From contig NZ_CABVIY010000003.1 in NCBI RefSeq assembly GCF_902498195.1, positions 434,001 to 498,000 on the forward strand: 64,000 nt of DNA. The letters are read 5' to 3'. Source of the stretch: Pseudomonas fluorescens. GTDB taxonomy: Bacteria; Pseudomonadota; Gammaproteobacteria; Pseudomonadales; Pseudomonadaceae. Below, piece by piece: positions 14,301-21,376 of this stretch. Under the pieces are notes generated by a model that was given only the letters and a program-made list of their open reading frames with translations, was not told the origin of the DNA and searched no databases. The translations under genes were made by a program, and so were the position numbers. Every line of letters begins with the position of its first letter. Position 1 is the stretch's first letter.

Positions 14301-15187
14301 CGGGCTTCTTCCGCGACGCCTTCGCCAACCTGATCCGCCTGTTCGACGCCGCTGTTCAGGCGGTCGCCGCGCTGGATGAGCCGGACGATCTCAACCCGCT
14401 GGCGGCCAAGGTGCGCGCCGAGCGTGAGGCGTTGCTGCAAGCAGGCCTGGATGAAGAGGCCGCGCGGCGTCAGGCCGGCTGGCGTATTTTCGGCGCCAAA
14501 CCCGGTGCCTATGGCGCGGGCGTGCAGGGCGCCATCGACGGTCGCTTGTGGCAGAGCCGCGAGGACCTGGCCGAGGTTTACCTGAACTGGGGCGGCTACG
14601 CCTATGGCGGGTCCGATGAAGGCACCGCGGCCCGCGAACCGTTCGCCCGACGCCTGAGCCAAGTGCAGGCGGTGCTGCAAAACCAGGACAACCGCGAGCA
14701 CGACCTGCTCGATTCCAATGACTATTACCAGTTCCAGGGCGGTATGCTGGCCGCCGTGGAAAGCCTCAGTGGCGAAGTGGCGGCCAGTTACCATGGCGAT
14801 CACAGTCAGCCGGACCTGCCGAAAATCCGCACGCTGAAGGAGGAACTGAACCGGGTCATCCGCTCGCGAGCGGCCAATCCGAAGTGGCTCGAAGGCGTCA
14901 AGCGTCACGGCTATAAAGGTGCGTTCGAGATGGCGGCGACGGTCGACAACCTGTTCGCCTTCGACGCCACCACGCAGCTGATCGACGATCACCAGTACGC
15001 GTTGCTGGCCGATGCCTACCTGCTCGACCCCGGCACCCGGGATTTTGTGCGCGAACACAACCCCCATGCCCTGCGCGACATGACCGAACGAATGCTGGAA
15101 GCGCAGCAGCGGGGGATGTGGAAGGCGCCGGGGGAGTATCGCGAGGCGCTGGAAAACTTGCTGCTCGATATAGAAGAAGACACCTGA
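11339..15187 (+). CDS. cobN: Cobaltochelatase subunit CobN
   Basis: Large subunit of the ATP-dependent cobaltochelatase that inserts Co(II) into hydrogenobyrinate a,c-diamide. The 1282-residue protein shows the CobN/BchH pattern: GGRMMIAGLRFGLTF and HVGKHGNLEWLPGKGVGLS in the middle, the NIYPFIVNDPGEG block, and the C-terminal GDHLRQLGLSVWGTATMRTGGDDIAQ-type region with GSDEGTA. It is slightly longer than usual because bases 13725-13811 are a complete REPIN of exactly 29 codons, translated in frame (about residues 796-824) and free of stop codons. cobW lies 3 bases upstream; the chelatase partner genes follow after a second REPIN. Confidence 0.96.
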   Translation: MHLLRTQPGGFVSDDNIADLGQTPAELVILCSGDSSLALLAEAAQQLPDDYPSVRLANPMQVQNHASVDLYVDEVLRHAKVILISLHGGIAYWRYGVERLVELSQRGVQLILVPGDDRPDPELSDLSTVPPEDRERLWHFLRQGGMTNALDLFRCLATRWLGRDYPWSEPQTLPRTAIYHPQTSPATLQDWQADWQADQPVAALLFYRSHLQAANTAFIDVFCQRLQAAGLNPLPIALASLKEPGCLTVVEDWLDEASASVILNTTGFAQSSPEAPHLRPFRRNIPVIQAICAQDNEPGWQASEQGLGPRDLAMHIALPELDGRIISRPISFKDLAWRSELSQCDVVCYRPHPERMDFVAELARRWIDLARLPNAEKRVALILANYPTRDGRIGNGVGLDTPAAALNILRALHREGYPLPAELPDSGTALIQQLLGGVSNDLDTLDQRPCQQSLAMDAYLTLFNALPEANRAAVHERWGAPENDPMCRGGRMMIAGLRFGLTFVGIQPARGYQVDPSAVYHDPDLVPPHGYLAFYFWLRNTYGAHGVIHVGKHGNLEWLPGKGVGLSQHCWPDALLGPLPNIYPFIVNDPGEGAQAKRRTQAVIIDHLMPPLTRAETYGPLRNLELLADEYYEAQLLDPRRARELQRDILQLVRDTRIDRELQLDEKLDSDADAAIWLPRLDTYLCDLKESQIRDGLHVFGESPGGRLRIDTLLALLRIPRGDGRGAQSSLLRALAKAFELGFDPLDCALAEPWAGPRPDALLSISNELWRTAGDTRERLELFATQLISQTVNALCGSEPARESGLSGDIDVPDAPPSRAGSLPQEERWAEVQAILDNLRDVVAPRLDACGPAEMRGLLDALGGRFVPAGPSGAPSRGRLDVLPTGRNFYSVDVRNLPTTTAWRIGFQSANLILERHLQDHGDHLRQLGLSVWGTATMRTGGDDIAQAMALMGVRPVWATGSQRVDDFEILPLSLLDRPRVDVTLRVSGFFRDAFANLIRLFDAAVQAVAALDEPDDLNPLAAKVRAEREALLQAGLDEEAARRQAGWRIFGAKPGAYGAGVQGAIDGRLWQSREDLAEVYLNWGGYAYGGSDEGTAAREPFARRLSQVQAVLQNQDNREHDLLDSNDYYQFQGGMLAAVESLSGEVAASYHGDHSQPDLPKIRTLKEELNRVIRSRAANPKWLEGVKRHGYKGAFEMAATVDNLFAFDATTQLIDDHQYALLADAYLLDPGTRDFVREHNPHALRDMTERMLEAQQRGMWKAPGEYREALENLLLDIEEDT
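13725..13811. repeat. REPIN inserted in frame within cobN
   Basis: Inverted REP pair, 87 bases, wholly inside cobN. Its core reads GTGGGAGCGAGCCTGCTCGC, a variant of the core GTGGGAGCGGGCTTGCTCGC of the other copies. The length is a multiple of three and the read frame has no stop codon. Confidence 0.93.
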
Positions 15188-15204
15188 TACACCACAATCC
15201 CCCT

Positions 15205-15291
15205 GTGGGAGCGGGCTTGCTCGCGAAAGCGGTGTGCCAGATAAATAGATGCTGACTGACACACCGCTTTCGCGAGCAAACCCGCTCCCAC
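15205..15291. repeat. REPIN between cobN and chlI
   Basis: Inverted REP pair 18 bases after the cobN stop, inside the presumed operon. Such a hairpin may stabilise the upstream message and lower expression of chlI relative to cobN. Confidence 0.9.
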
Positions 15292-15340
15292 AAGGGATCG
15301 AGGTGCTCTTGAGATCACCGACCATGACCGAGATTCAATA

Positions 15341-16342
15341 ATGACCGACACCCCGCATTTCCCCCTCTCCGCCGTGGTCGGCGCCGACGACTTGAAGCTC
15401 GCGCTGTACCTGACCGCCATCGATCCGAAGATCGGCGGCGTGCTGATCGAAGGCCCGCGCGGCATGGCCAAGTCGACCCTGGCCCGTGGCCTGGCCGACC
15501 TGCTAGCCAGCGGACAGTTCGTCACCTTGCCGCTGGGCGCCACCGAAGAGCGTCTGGTCGGCACCCTGGACCTGGATGCAGCCCTGAGCGAAGGCCGCGC
15601 ACAATTTTCCCCCGGCGTCCTGGCCAAGGCGGACGGTGGCGTGCTCTACGTCGATGAGGTCAATCTGCTCCCCGATCACCTGGTCGATCTGCTGCTCGAC
15701 GTGGCGGCCAGCGGCACCAATCTGGTGGAGCGCGACGGCATTTCCCACCGGCATTCGGCGAAGTTCGTGCTGATCGGCACCATGAACCCGGAAGAGGGCG
15801 AGCTGCGCCCGCAACTGCTCGACCGCTTTGGCTTGAACGTTGCGCTCGGCGGCCACACCGCACCCGTCGAGCGGGGCCAGATCATTCGCCGACGCCTGGA
15901 TTTCGACAGTGATCCCCAAGGCTTCTGTGCCGAATGGGAGAGCCAGCAGCACCTGTTGCGCGAGCGGTGCCAGAAGGCGCGCGGTGCATTGGCCAGTATT
16001 GCGCTGGACGATGCAGCGTTGGCGCAGATCACCGAGCGTTGCTTTGCCGCCGGTGTCGATGGCTTGCGCGCGGATCTGGTCTGGTTGCGCGCGGCCCGGG
16101 CCCATGCGGCCTGGCGTGGCGCGAATGCGATTGCCGAAGACGATATCGACGCGGTTGCCGAGTTCGCCTTGCGTCATCGTCGTCGCGAACACACACCACC
16201 GGCACCGCAGCAACACAATCAGTCCCCCTCCAGACAAGATTCCAGCCCCAGCGATGGCCAGGGCCAGTGGGGTGAAATGCCCGCCCAGGCGCTGCCGGTC
16301 GGTGCCCGGCGTGAAGTGCCGAGCTGGCCAAAAAAGCCCTAG
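15341..16342 (+). CDS. chlI: Chelatase AAA+ subunit, ChlI-type (small cobaltochelatase subunit)
   Basis: AAA+ ATPase partner of CobN. The 333-residue product starts with VVGADDLKLALYL, has Walker A EGPRGMAKST near residue 40, Walker B GGVLYVDEVNLL near residue 100, and the sensor segment IGTMNPEEGELRPQLLDRFGL, all typical of ChlI/BchI. The C-terminal tail ends PVGARREVPSWPKKP, which in fused ChlI-ChlD proteins is the linker leading into the vWA part. The last codons CCA AAA AAG form a slippery site (16330-16336), so normal translation stops at the TAG at 16340-16342, while a -1 shift makes a fused protein of about 555 residues ending at 17007. No clear strong ribosome binding site precedes the ATG. 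Sited after cobN under the same riboswitch, it serves cobalt rather than magnesium insertion. Confidence 0.93.
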   Translation: MTDTPHFPLSAVVGADDLKLALYLTAIDPKIGGVLIEGPRGMAKSTLARGLADLLASGQFVTLPLGATEERLVGTLDLDAALSEGRAQFSPGVLAKADGGVLYVDEVNLLPDHLVDLLLDVAASGTNLVERDGISHRHSAKFVLIGTMNPEEGELRPQLLDRFGLNVALGGHTAPVERGQIIRRRLDFDSDPQGFCAEWESQQHLLRERCQKARGALASIALDDAALAQITERCFAAGVDGLRADLVWLRAARAHAAWRGANAIAEDDIDAVAEFALRHRRREHTPPAPQQHNQSPSRQDSSPSDGQGQWGEMPAQALPVGARREVPSWPKKP

Positions 16343-16377
16343 GCATTCGCCCTCGATCTGACGCGGGGGCGAATGCC
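16330..16377 (+). promoter_or_regulatory. -1 programmed ribosomal frameshift signal (chlI to chlD)
   Basis: The heptamer A AAA AAG occupies 16330-16336 in the correct phase (0-frame codons CCA AAA AAG). After a 5-base spacer comes a hairpin with an 11-bp perfect stem, GGCATTCGCCC (16342-16352) with GGGCGAATGCC (16367-16377), extendable inward by three pairs. Slippage by -1 passes the TAG and continues in the frame open to 17007. Slippery site, spacer and stem together match the dnaX-type signal. Confidence 0.88.
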
Positions 16378-17007
16378 AGGCCCCGCGCCGGGCGACTCGA
16401 CAACGGCAAGCAGGGTAAACGTCACGCCGCGCGAAGCGGGCTGGTCAATTGGCCCGGCACCTTGCTCAACGGCCGACCGCGCCAGCGTTCAGCGCTTTTA
16501 TTTCAACTGCGTACCCGTTCGCCCCATGAGCTGTGGCTGGTGATTGTCGACGCTTCGGCATCGACCCGCCGCCATCAGGCCTTGAGGGATGCCAAGGGTT
16601 TATTGGCCCAGCTGTTCGATGACGCCTACCGCCAACGCGCACGCCTGGCCTTGCTCACTGCCAGCGGTGTGTCGCCGACGTGGCAAGTGCAAGGCTTGAA
16701 AGCCTCCAGCGGTTTGCGCACCTGGCTCGACGGTCTCGGCGCGGGTGGTGGCACGCCATTGCTGGCGGCGCTGGGCGAGGCGGGGCATTGGCTGGTAGCG
16801 CGCAAAAAGCGCTTCGCGGCGGAGCAGCAGCGATTGTTGGTGGTGACCGATGGTCGCTTGAAAGAGTGGTCGAGGCTGCCTGTCCTCGATTGTCCGGGAC
16901 TGGTCATCGACATTGAACGCGGTCCGATTCGCCTGGGGCGCAGCCGGGTGTTGGCTGAGCAGTTGCAGGCTGAGTATCGGCATATCGATGAGCTGTTGCA
17001 GGGTTGA
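16336..17007 (+). CDS. chlD: ChlD-type vWA domain, expressed by frameshift from chlI
   Basis: The vWA half of the chelatase, which supports assembly of the AAA+ ring on CobN. The frame begins at the frameshift site and encodes 223 residues: a basic, low-complexity linker, then a vWA domain with the metal-ion-dependent adhesion motif DASAS (LVIVDASASTRR) and GAGGGTPL further on, ending LLVVTDG and a short tail. There is no ATG; the only conventional in-frame start is a TTG at 16462 without a convincing ribosome binding site, and starting there would drop the linker. This, the absence of a gap, and the slippery site argue that it is made as a ChlI-ChlD fusion (start 15341). An independent short protein from the TTG cannot be excluded. 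Confidence 0.82.
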   Translation, partial: ALGIRPRSDAGANARPRAGRLDNGKQGKRHAARSGLVNWPGTLLNGRPRQRSALLFQLRTRSPHELWLVIVDASASTRRHQALRDAKGLLAQLFDDAYRQRARLALLTASGVSPTWQVQGLKASSGLRTWLDGLGAGGGTPLLAALGEAGHWLVARKKRFAAEQQRLLVVTDGRLKEWSRLPVLDCPGLVIDIERGPIRLGRSRVLAEQLQAEYRHIDELLQG

Positions 17008-17032
17008 ATCCAGCGTTGCCTGTGCAGGCCTC

Positions 17033-17097
17033 TTCGCGAGCAAGCCCGCTCCCTCATTAGGAATGAGTTCCCCTGTGGGAGCGGGCTTGCTCGCGAA
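17033..17097. repeat. REPIN (inverted REP pair)
   Basis: Inverted REP pair between the convergent chlD and oxidoreductase genes; the left half has a small variation (CCCGCTCCCTC). Confidence 0.88.
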
Positions 17098-17125
17098 AGC
17101 GGTAGATCAGCCACTGCACATTTGA

Positions 17126-18349
17126 CTACTTGCCCATCGCCTGCCGGTACTGCCGGGTCCGCCGGGCGATGTACAACCGGTCAAGCATCAACGCCAACAA
17201 CGCCGACACCTGCGGCCGGGTCGTGAGCCCGCGACTCAAGCGCTGCAGCTGGAACTTGACCACCGCCATGCTCGCCAAGGCCGCCAGCGGCTTGCGCTTC
17301 CAGCGAATCGGCGGTAGCTGCGGATGGCTGTCCTGGCCTTCGCGCCAGTGTTTGACCAGTTGCGGCTCGACGGCCAGCGCGGTGCCGATACCGGCCATGG
17401 CGATGCCACTGTCGAGCACGTGTTCGACAATGGCCAGGCGCCGAATGCCGCCTGTCACCATCACGGGCATGCGTGCCACGCTGGCCAACTCGCCGGCCAT
17501 TTCCAGAAAATAGGCTTCACGCGCCAGGGTCCGACCGTCCCGAGCTTCGCCTTGCATCGCCGGTGCCTCGTAGCTGCCCCCGGACAGTTCCAGCAAATCG
17601 ATCTGTTGCTCGTTGAGCCACTGGATCACCTGCCGGGCGTCATCGGCATCGAAACCACCGCGCTGGAAATCCGCCGAGTTGAGCTTCACCGCCACGCAAA
17701 ACGAAGGCGAGACGGCTTTGCGTACCGCGTCGACCACCGCCAGCAGCAAGCGTGCACGGTTTTCCAGCGAGCCGCCCCAACGATCCGTGCGGCGATTGGT
17801 CAAGGGCGAGAGGAACTGGCTGATCAGGTAACCGTGCGCGGCATGAATCTGCACGCCGCTGAAACCGGCCTTTTCGGCAAGCGCTGCGCTGGTGGCGAAG
17901 CGTTGAATCACCTCCTCGATGTCGGCCTCGCTCATGGGTTTGGGTTCGGCAAACATCTTCGAAAACTGACCCAGGTCCAGCGCCACCGCCGAGGGTGCCA
18001 GGGCTTGCTGGCCGAGATTGGCCAGGGTCTGGCGGCCCGGATGATTGAGTTGCATCCAGAAATGCGCGCCGCCGGCCCGACCGATGCCGGCCCACTGGCG
18101 GAACCGCTCAAGGTGGCGTTCATCTTCCAGTACCACGCCACCGGGCCCGGTCATGGCACGGCGGTCGATCATCACGTTGCCGGTCAACAGCAACCCGGCT
18201 TCGCCCTCGGCCCATGCCTGGTACAAGCGAAACAGCGCTTGATCGGGTGCCTGCCGGGTATCGGCGAGGTTCTCTTCCATCGCGGCTTTGGCGATCCGGT
18301 TCCCGAGGGTCTGGCCGTTGGGCAATTGCAACGTTTGGAAGGGGGACAT
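17126..18349 (-). CDS. NADH:flavin oxidoreductase, old yellow enzyme family
   Basis: An FMN-dependent ene-reductase that would reduce activated C=C bonds, quinones or nitro compounds with NAD(P)H in the cytosol. The 407-residue protein has the OYE barrel motifs: AAMEENLA near the start, GAHFWMQLNHPGRQ near residue 100, the HAAHGYLISQFLSP substrate/FMN block near residue 175, TDRWGGSLENR, and the phosphate-binding MVTGGIRR and GIAMAGIGTALA near residues 300-325. The C-terminal 70 residues are an extra helical basic tail. The true substrate cannot be told. It is preceded by a MerR-family-type promoter (18377-18407), which suggests induction by redox-cycling or electrophilic compounds. Confidence 0.9.
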   Translation of the reverse strand: MSPFQTLQLPNGQTLGNRIAKAAMEENLADTRQAPDQALFRLYQAWAEGEAGLLLTGNVMIDRRAMTGPGGVVLEDERHLERFRQWAGIGRAGGAHFWMQLNHPGRQTLANLGQQALAPSAVALDLGQFSKMFAEPKPMSEADIEEVIQRFATSAALAEKAGFSGVQIHAAHGYLISQFLSPLTNRRTDRWGGSLENRARLLLAVVDAVRKAVSPSFCVAVKLNSADFQRGGFDADDARQVIQWLNEQQIDLLELSGGSYEAPAMQGEARDGRTLAREAYFLEMAGELASVARMPVMVTGGIRRLAIVEHVLDSGIAMAGIGTALAVEPQLVKHWREGQDSHPQLPPIRWKRKPLAALASMAVVKFQLQRLSRGLTTRPQVSALLALMLDRLYIARRTRQYRQAMGK

Positions 18350-18376
18350 GCTTGGCTCCTCATCAGTGGTGAGTGG

Positions 18377-18407
18377 AGCCTAAGCTTAAAGTTAACTTCA
18401 ATGTCAA
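18377..18407 (-). promoter_or_regulatory. MerR/SoxR-type promoter of the OYE gene
   Basis: On the minus strand TTGACA (-35) and TAGGCT (-10) are separated by 19 bases, longer than the normal 17, and the spacer holds the dyad TTGAAGTTAACTTTAA, whose AAGTTAACTT core matches the SoxR box core. A long spacer with a central dyad is the signature of MerR-family activation. The start codon lies 28 bases downstream of the -10 element. No merR-type gene is nearby. Confidence 0.65.
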
Positions 18408-18468
18408 GCAGGCAAAACGCAGGCCCGAGGGCATGACCTGCGATGACCAGGCCGAATGGGTGATGACG

Positions 18469-20013
18469 TCATTCAAGCGCCAGCTTCGATCGCGCCACGG
18501 GGATCGGATTGCGCATCAGCGTGCCCACCACCAGCGCCGCCAGCAATCCCGCCAGCCCCGCCACCCACAGCAACAGGCTGAAGCCGCCGACGAACGCCTG
18601 GCGTGCCAACGGTTCGACCGCGGAGCGCGCGGCTGGCGGCAACAGCTTCAGCGCCGCCGGCATGTCACCGGCCACCACCCGTGAGGCGACGCCCTGGGTG
18701 TGTTCGAGCCACTGCCCGCCCTGCGCCGACAACGTGTCGTGCAACAGCTGTTCACTATGGCCGGAAAGCAGTGCGCCATACACGCCGATCGCCAGCATCA
18801 CTGCGCTGAAGCGCATGGTGGTGCTCATGCCCGACGCCATGCCGGTACGCTCGCGGGGGACGCAGGCCATGATGTTCTTCTGTGTGTCGCCATTGAGCAG
18901 GCCGGCGCCGGCACCAGTCACGGCGATCGCCAGGGCGAAGGGGAGATAACCGCCGCTGTTGACTGCCCAGGCGCTGAGCAGGTTGCCGCAGCCCACCAGG
19001 GTCAATCCGGTGGCCATCATGTTCGCCGGGGTCACGCGTCCCGCCAGCCGGGCGCCGATGCGCGGGAAGACCAGCATGGTCACGGCAAACGGCAGCATGC
19101 CCAGGCCTGCGGATATGGCGGTAAAGCCCAGGCCGTTCTGCAGGTAAAACGGCAACATCGTCATCATCACCTGGGCGCACGCGGCGTAGGAGAACATGCC
19201 GAGCAGGGCGCCAATGAAGCGCGGGTGACGAAACAGTTGCAGGTCGATCATCGGCCGCTGTTGCAGGCGCTCGATGATCACGAACAGTCCCAGCAGCAGG
19301 GCGCCACCCACCAGGCGCGCGTAGGTCACGGGGTTGTTCCAGCCGATGCGGTTGGCTTCGATCAGGCCCCAGATCAGGCACAACAGGCTGGCGCTGAACG
19401 CGAGGCTGCCCCAGGGGTCGAGACGGGCGGCCTGGGTGTCGCGCGATTCCGGCACCGCGCGCCAGACCATGAACATCAGGAACAGACCGACCGGCAGGTT
19501 GAGGTAGAAAATCCAGCGCCAACCCACGTATTCGGTGATCAGGCCGCCGAGGGTCGGTGCCGCCGTCATGGCCACGCCCATGCAACCGCCCCAGAACGCC
19601 CAGGCCTTGGCGCGCTCCACTTCGTCGTGAAAGACGTGACCAATGGACGCCAGCGCGGAGGTCAGCAGCAAGGCGCCGCCGACGCCCTTGATCGCCCGCG
19701 CGATGTCCAGAAACAATGCGTTGGGTGCCGCACCGCAACCCAGGGAAGCGAGGATGAAAATACCCAGTCCCCAGATCAGGGTTTTCTGCCGGCCAAAGCG
19801 GTCGGCCAGGCTTCCGGCGGGTAACAGCAACGCGGCGAACGCCAGCATGTAGGCGCTGACGACCCATTCGATGTCGACGAAGTTGGCCCCCAGGTCCCGG
19901 GCAATGCTGGGCAAGGTAACGGCGACGATGTTGGTGTCGAGCACGATCAGCGAGCAGACGGCGGAGGCCGTGAGCAAGGTCAGGCGCGGACTCACCGTGG
20001 GTTTGACGGGCAT
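18469..20013 (-). CDS. MFS efflux transporter, DHA2 family (EmrB/QacA type)
   Basis: A proton-driven drug exporter of the inner membrane. The 514-residue length and the spread of hydrophobic segments fit the 14-helix DHA2 layout. Motifs seen: LDTNIVAVTLPSIARDL in helix 1 (DHA2 motif D1), LPAGSLADRFGRQKTL in loop 2-3 (motif A), WRWIFYLNLPVG in the helix 5-6 region (motif C neighbourhood). No membrane-fusion partner gene is adjacent, so it probably works alone across the inner membrane. It is divergent from a LysR gene 103 bases away, which is the likely regulator. The substrate is unknown. Confidence 0.9.
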   Translation of the reverse strand: MPVKPTVSPRLTLLTASAVCSLIVLDTNIVAVTLPSIARDLGANFVDIEWVVSAYMLAFAALLLPAGSLADRFGRQKTLIWGLGIFILASLGCGAAPNALFLDIARAIKGVGGALLLTSALASIGHVFHDEVERAKAWAFWGGCMGVAMTAAPTLGGLITEYVGWRWIFYLNLPVGLFLMFMVWRAVPESRDTQAARLDPWGSLAFSASLLCLIWGLIEANRIGWNNPVTYARLVGGALLLGLFVIIERLQQRPMIDLQLFRHPRFIGALLGMFSYAACAQVMMTMLPFYLQNGLGFTAISAGLGMLPFAVTMLVFPRIGARLAGRVTPANMMATGLTLVGCGNLLSAWAVNSGGYLPFALAIAVTGAGAGLLNGDTQKNIMACVPRERTGMASGMSTTMRFSAVMLAIGVYGALLSGHSEQLLHDTLSAQGGQWLEHTQGVASRVVAGDMPAALKLLPPAARSAVEPLARQAFVGGFSLLLWVAGLAGLLAALVVGTLMRNPIPVARSKLALE

Positions 20014-20093
20014 GGCAAGGGTTCTCTACTGTGAGGTTGCGTGCAGCTTATCGCTGGCCAAGGCTCTCTTTGTTAGGCGCGCACCCTCACTTC

Positions 20094-20110
20094 ATTACCT
20101 TTGAGCTAAT
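20094..20110. promoter_or_regulatory. Candidate LysR operator
   Basis: Inverted repeat ATTA-N9-TAAT in the MFS/LysR divergent gap, ending 6 bases before the LysR start codon. It fits the T-N11-A pattern of LysR boxes, but so short a motif could be chance. Confidence 0.35.
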
Positions 20111-20116
20111 GCACCG

Positions 20117-20983
20117 ATGGACATCCGCCATTTCCGCTACTTCCTCGCCGTCGGCCGTCATCGCAATTTCACCCGGGCCGCCGAGCAGTTGGGCATCGCG
20201 CCACCGACCTTGACCCGGCAGATCCAGGACATGGAAGCGGAACTGGGCACGCGCCTGTTTCTGCGTCAGGCGAGGGACGTGAGCCTGACTGAAGCGGGGG
20301 CGGCGCTGATGATCGAGGCCGACGCCACGGTGCGCCAGTTCGAGTCGGCCCAGCGCAATGCGCAACGCGCCGGTCGCGGCGATATCGGCCACATTGAACT
20401 GGGTTACGTGGCCTCGGCGGTCTACTCCGGGCTGCTGCAAAGGCAGGTACAGGGTTTTACCGGCGAGTACCCGGACGTCAGCCTCAACGTGCGGGAAAGC
20501 CCGATGGCCAGCCTGCCGAACATGATCCTGGAAGGGCGTTTCGACCTGGGTTACATCCGCTGTCCCCTGACGTTGCCCGAGGGTGTCGAAGCGGTGCGCC
20601 TGAACGACGAAGGCTTTGTCCTGGCGCTGTCGGTCGACAGCTGGCTGAGCCGTTTGCCGGTGATCACCTCGGCGCATCTGCACAACGAGAACTTCATTCT
20701 TCCCGAACAGGTGGTCGGCACCCTGCAGGTCGCAAGTCAGGGCGATTTCGTGCCGAAGCTGGGGGCGCAACCCGGTGGCCTGGTGGCGGTGATCGCGCTG
20801 GTTTCCCTGGGGCAGGGGGTGGCCGTGGTGCCGGCATCGGTGGTGGGGCATGTGAGTTTGCCGAACGTGGTGTATCGGCCGATCAGCGATTGCGATGCGA
20901 CCTCGTGGCTGGCGCTGGTGCATCGGCGGTTCGAGAAGTCACCGGCGGTGAACAAGTACATTGAGCTTGTGAAAAAAGCCTGA
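20117..20983 (+). CDS. LysR-family transcriptional regulator
   Basis: A 288-residue regulator with an N-terminal winged helix-turn-helix (FRYFLAVGRHRNFTRAAEQL, then LGIAPPTLTRQIQDME) at residues 5-50 and a periplasmic-binding-protein-like effector domain after residue 90. It begins MDIRHFRYF, the usual LysR start. Divergent from the DHA2 pump, the classic arrangement in which the LysR protein controls the neighbouring gene in response to a small ligand. The ligand cannot be named from sequence. Confidence 0.92.
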   Translation: MDIRHFRYFLAVGRHRNFTRAAEQLGIAPPTLTRQIQDMEAELGTRLFLRQARDVSLTEAGAALMIEADATVRQFESAQRNAQRAGRGDIGHIELGYVASAVYSGLLQRQVQGFTGEYPDVSLNVRESPMASLPNMILEGRFDLGYIRCPLTLPEGVEAVRLNDEGFVLALSVDSWLSRLPVITSAHLHNENFILPEQVVGTLQVASQGDFVPKLGAQPGGLVAVIALVSLGQGVAVVPASVVGHVSLPNVVYRPISDCDATSWLALVHRRFEKSPAVNKYIELVKKA

Positions 20984-20992
20984 AGCAAAAGC

Positions 20993-21077
20993 TTCGCGAG
21001 CAAGCCCGCTCCCACATTCGATCGTGTTTTGTCAGGAAAAAAGCGACCAAGAGTGGGAGCGGGCTTGCTCGCGAAAA
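20993..21077. repeat. REPIN (inverted REP pair)
   Basis: Inverted REP pair 10 bases after the LysR stop codon. The rest of the gap up to 21377 holds the terC leader described separately. Confidence 0.9.
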
Positions 21078-21158
21078 GGCCCTGAAGAACACCTGGATTC
21101 CTAACTTGCTACAGATCTTGAAATGATTTCTGGCTGTAGGAATTGTAACTATCACCTG

Positions 21159-21189
21159 TAGGATTCAAGTCCTATTCTTCTTTCAGGAC
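21159..21189 (+). promoter_or_regulatory. Possible alternating hairpins in the terC leader
   Basis: TAGGA (21159-21163) can pair with TCCTA (21170-21174), or GTCCT (21169-21173) can pair with AGGAC (21185-21189). The second pairing would cover the AGGA ribosome binding site of the leader ORF; the two are mutually exclusive. Stems are only 5 bp, so the switch is a suggestion. Confidence 0.3.
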
Positions 21190-21193
21190 CTGC

Positions 21194-21349
21194 ATGAACA
21201 CCCTCACGGAGCCTCCCAGTTTCCCTTTCCCCTCGCGCCACCGCGCGGTCTTGACGCACGCGAAACATCCGGTCTTCCGGTTTCCGACTACCCCTGACAT
21301 TGCACTTCCACGGCCTCTGCGCCGCGCCTTGCCGTGCCCGGCATTCTGA
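21194..21349 (+). CDS. Proline-rich leader ORF upstream of terC
   Basis: A 51-codon ORF starting ATG at 21194, five bases after AGGA, and ending TGA at 21347, 27 bases before the terC start. Eleven of its 51 residues are proline (for example EPPSFPFP near the start and LPRPLRRALPCP at the end) and it is basic, with no hydrophobic helix. It resembles regulatory leader peptides in that prolines stall ribosomes, as in mgtL of Salmonella. Whether it is translated is unproven; alternatively this is simply an untranslated leader. Confidence 0.4.
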   Translation: MNTLTEPPSFPFPSRHRAVLTHAKHPVFRFPTTPDIALPRPLRRALPCPAF

Positions 21350-21376
21350 ACCCACTGAAGAGATCGAGACGTTTTT

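Noticed and set aside
16462..17007. A separate vWA gene starting at TTG 16462.
   Set aside because: No convincing ribosome binding site, and starting there drops the linker that continues without stop from the frameshift site. Kept as the 3' part of a fused product.
21078..21376. yybP-ykoY manganese riboswitch upstream of terC.
   Set aside because: The expected conserved loops of that RNA could not be found; only the leader ORF and short hairpins are supported.
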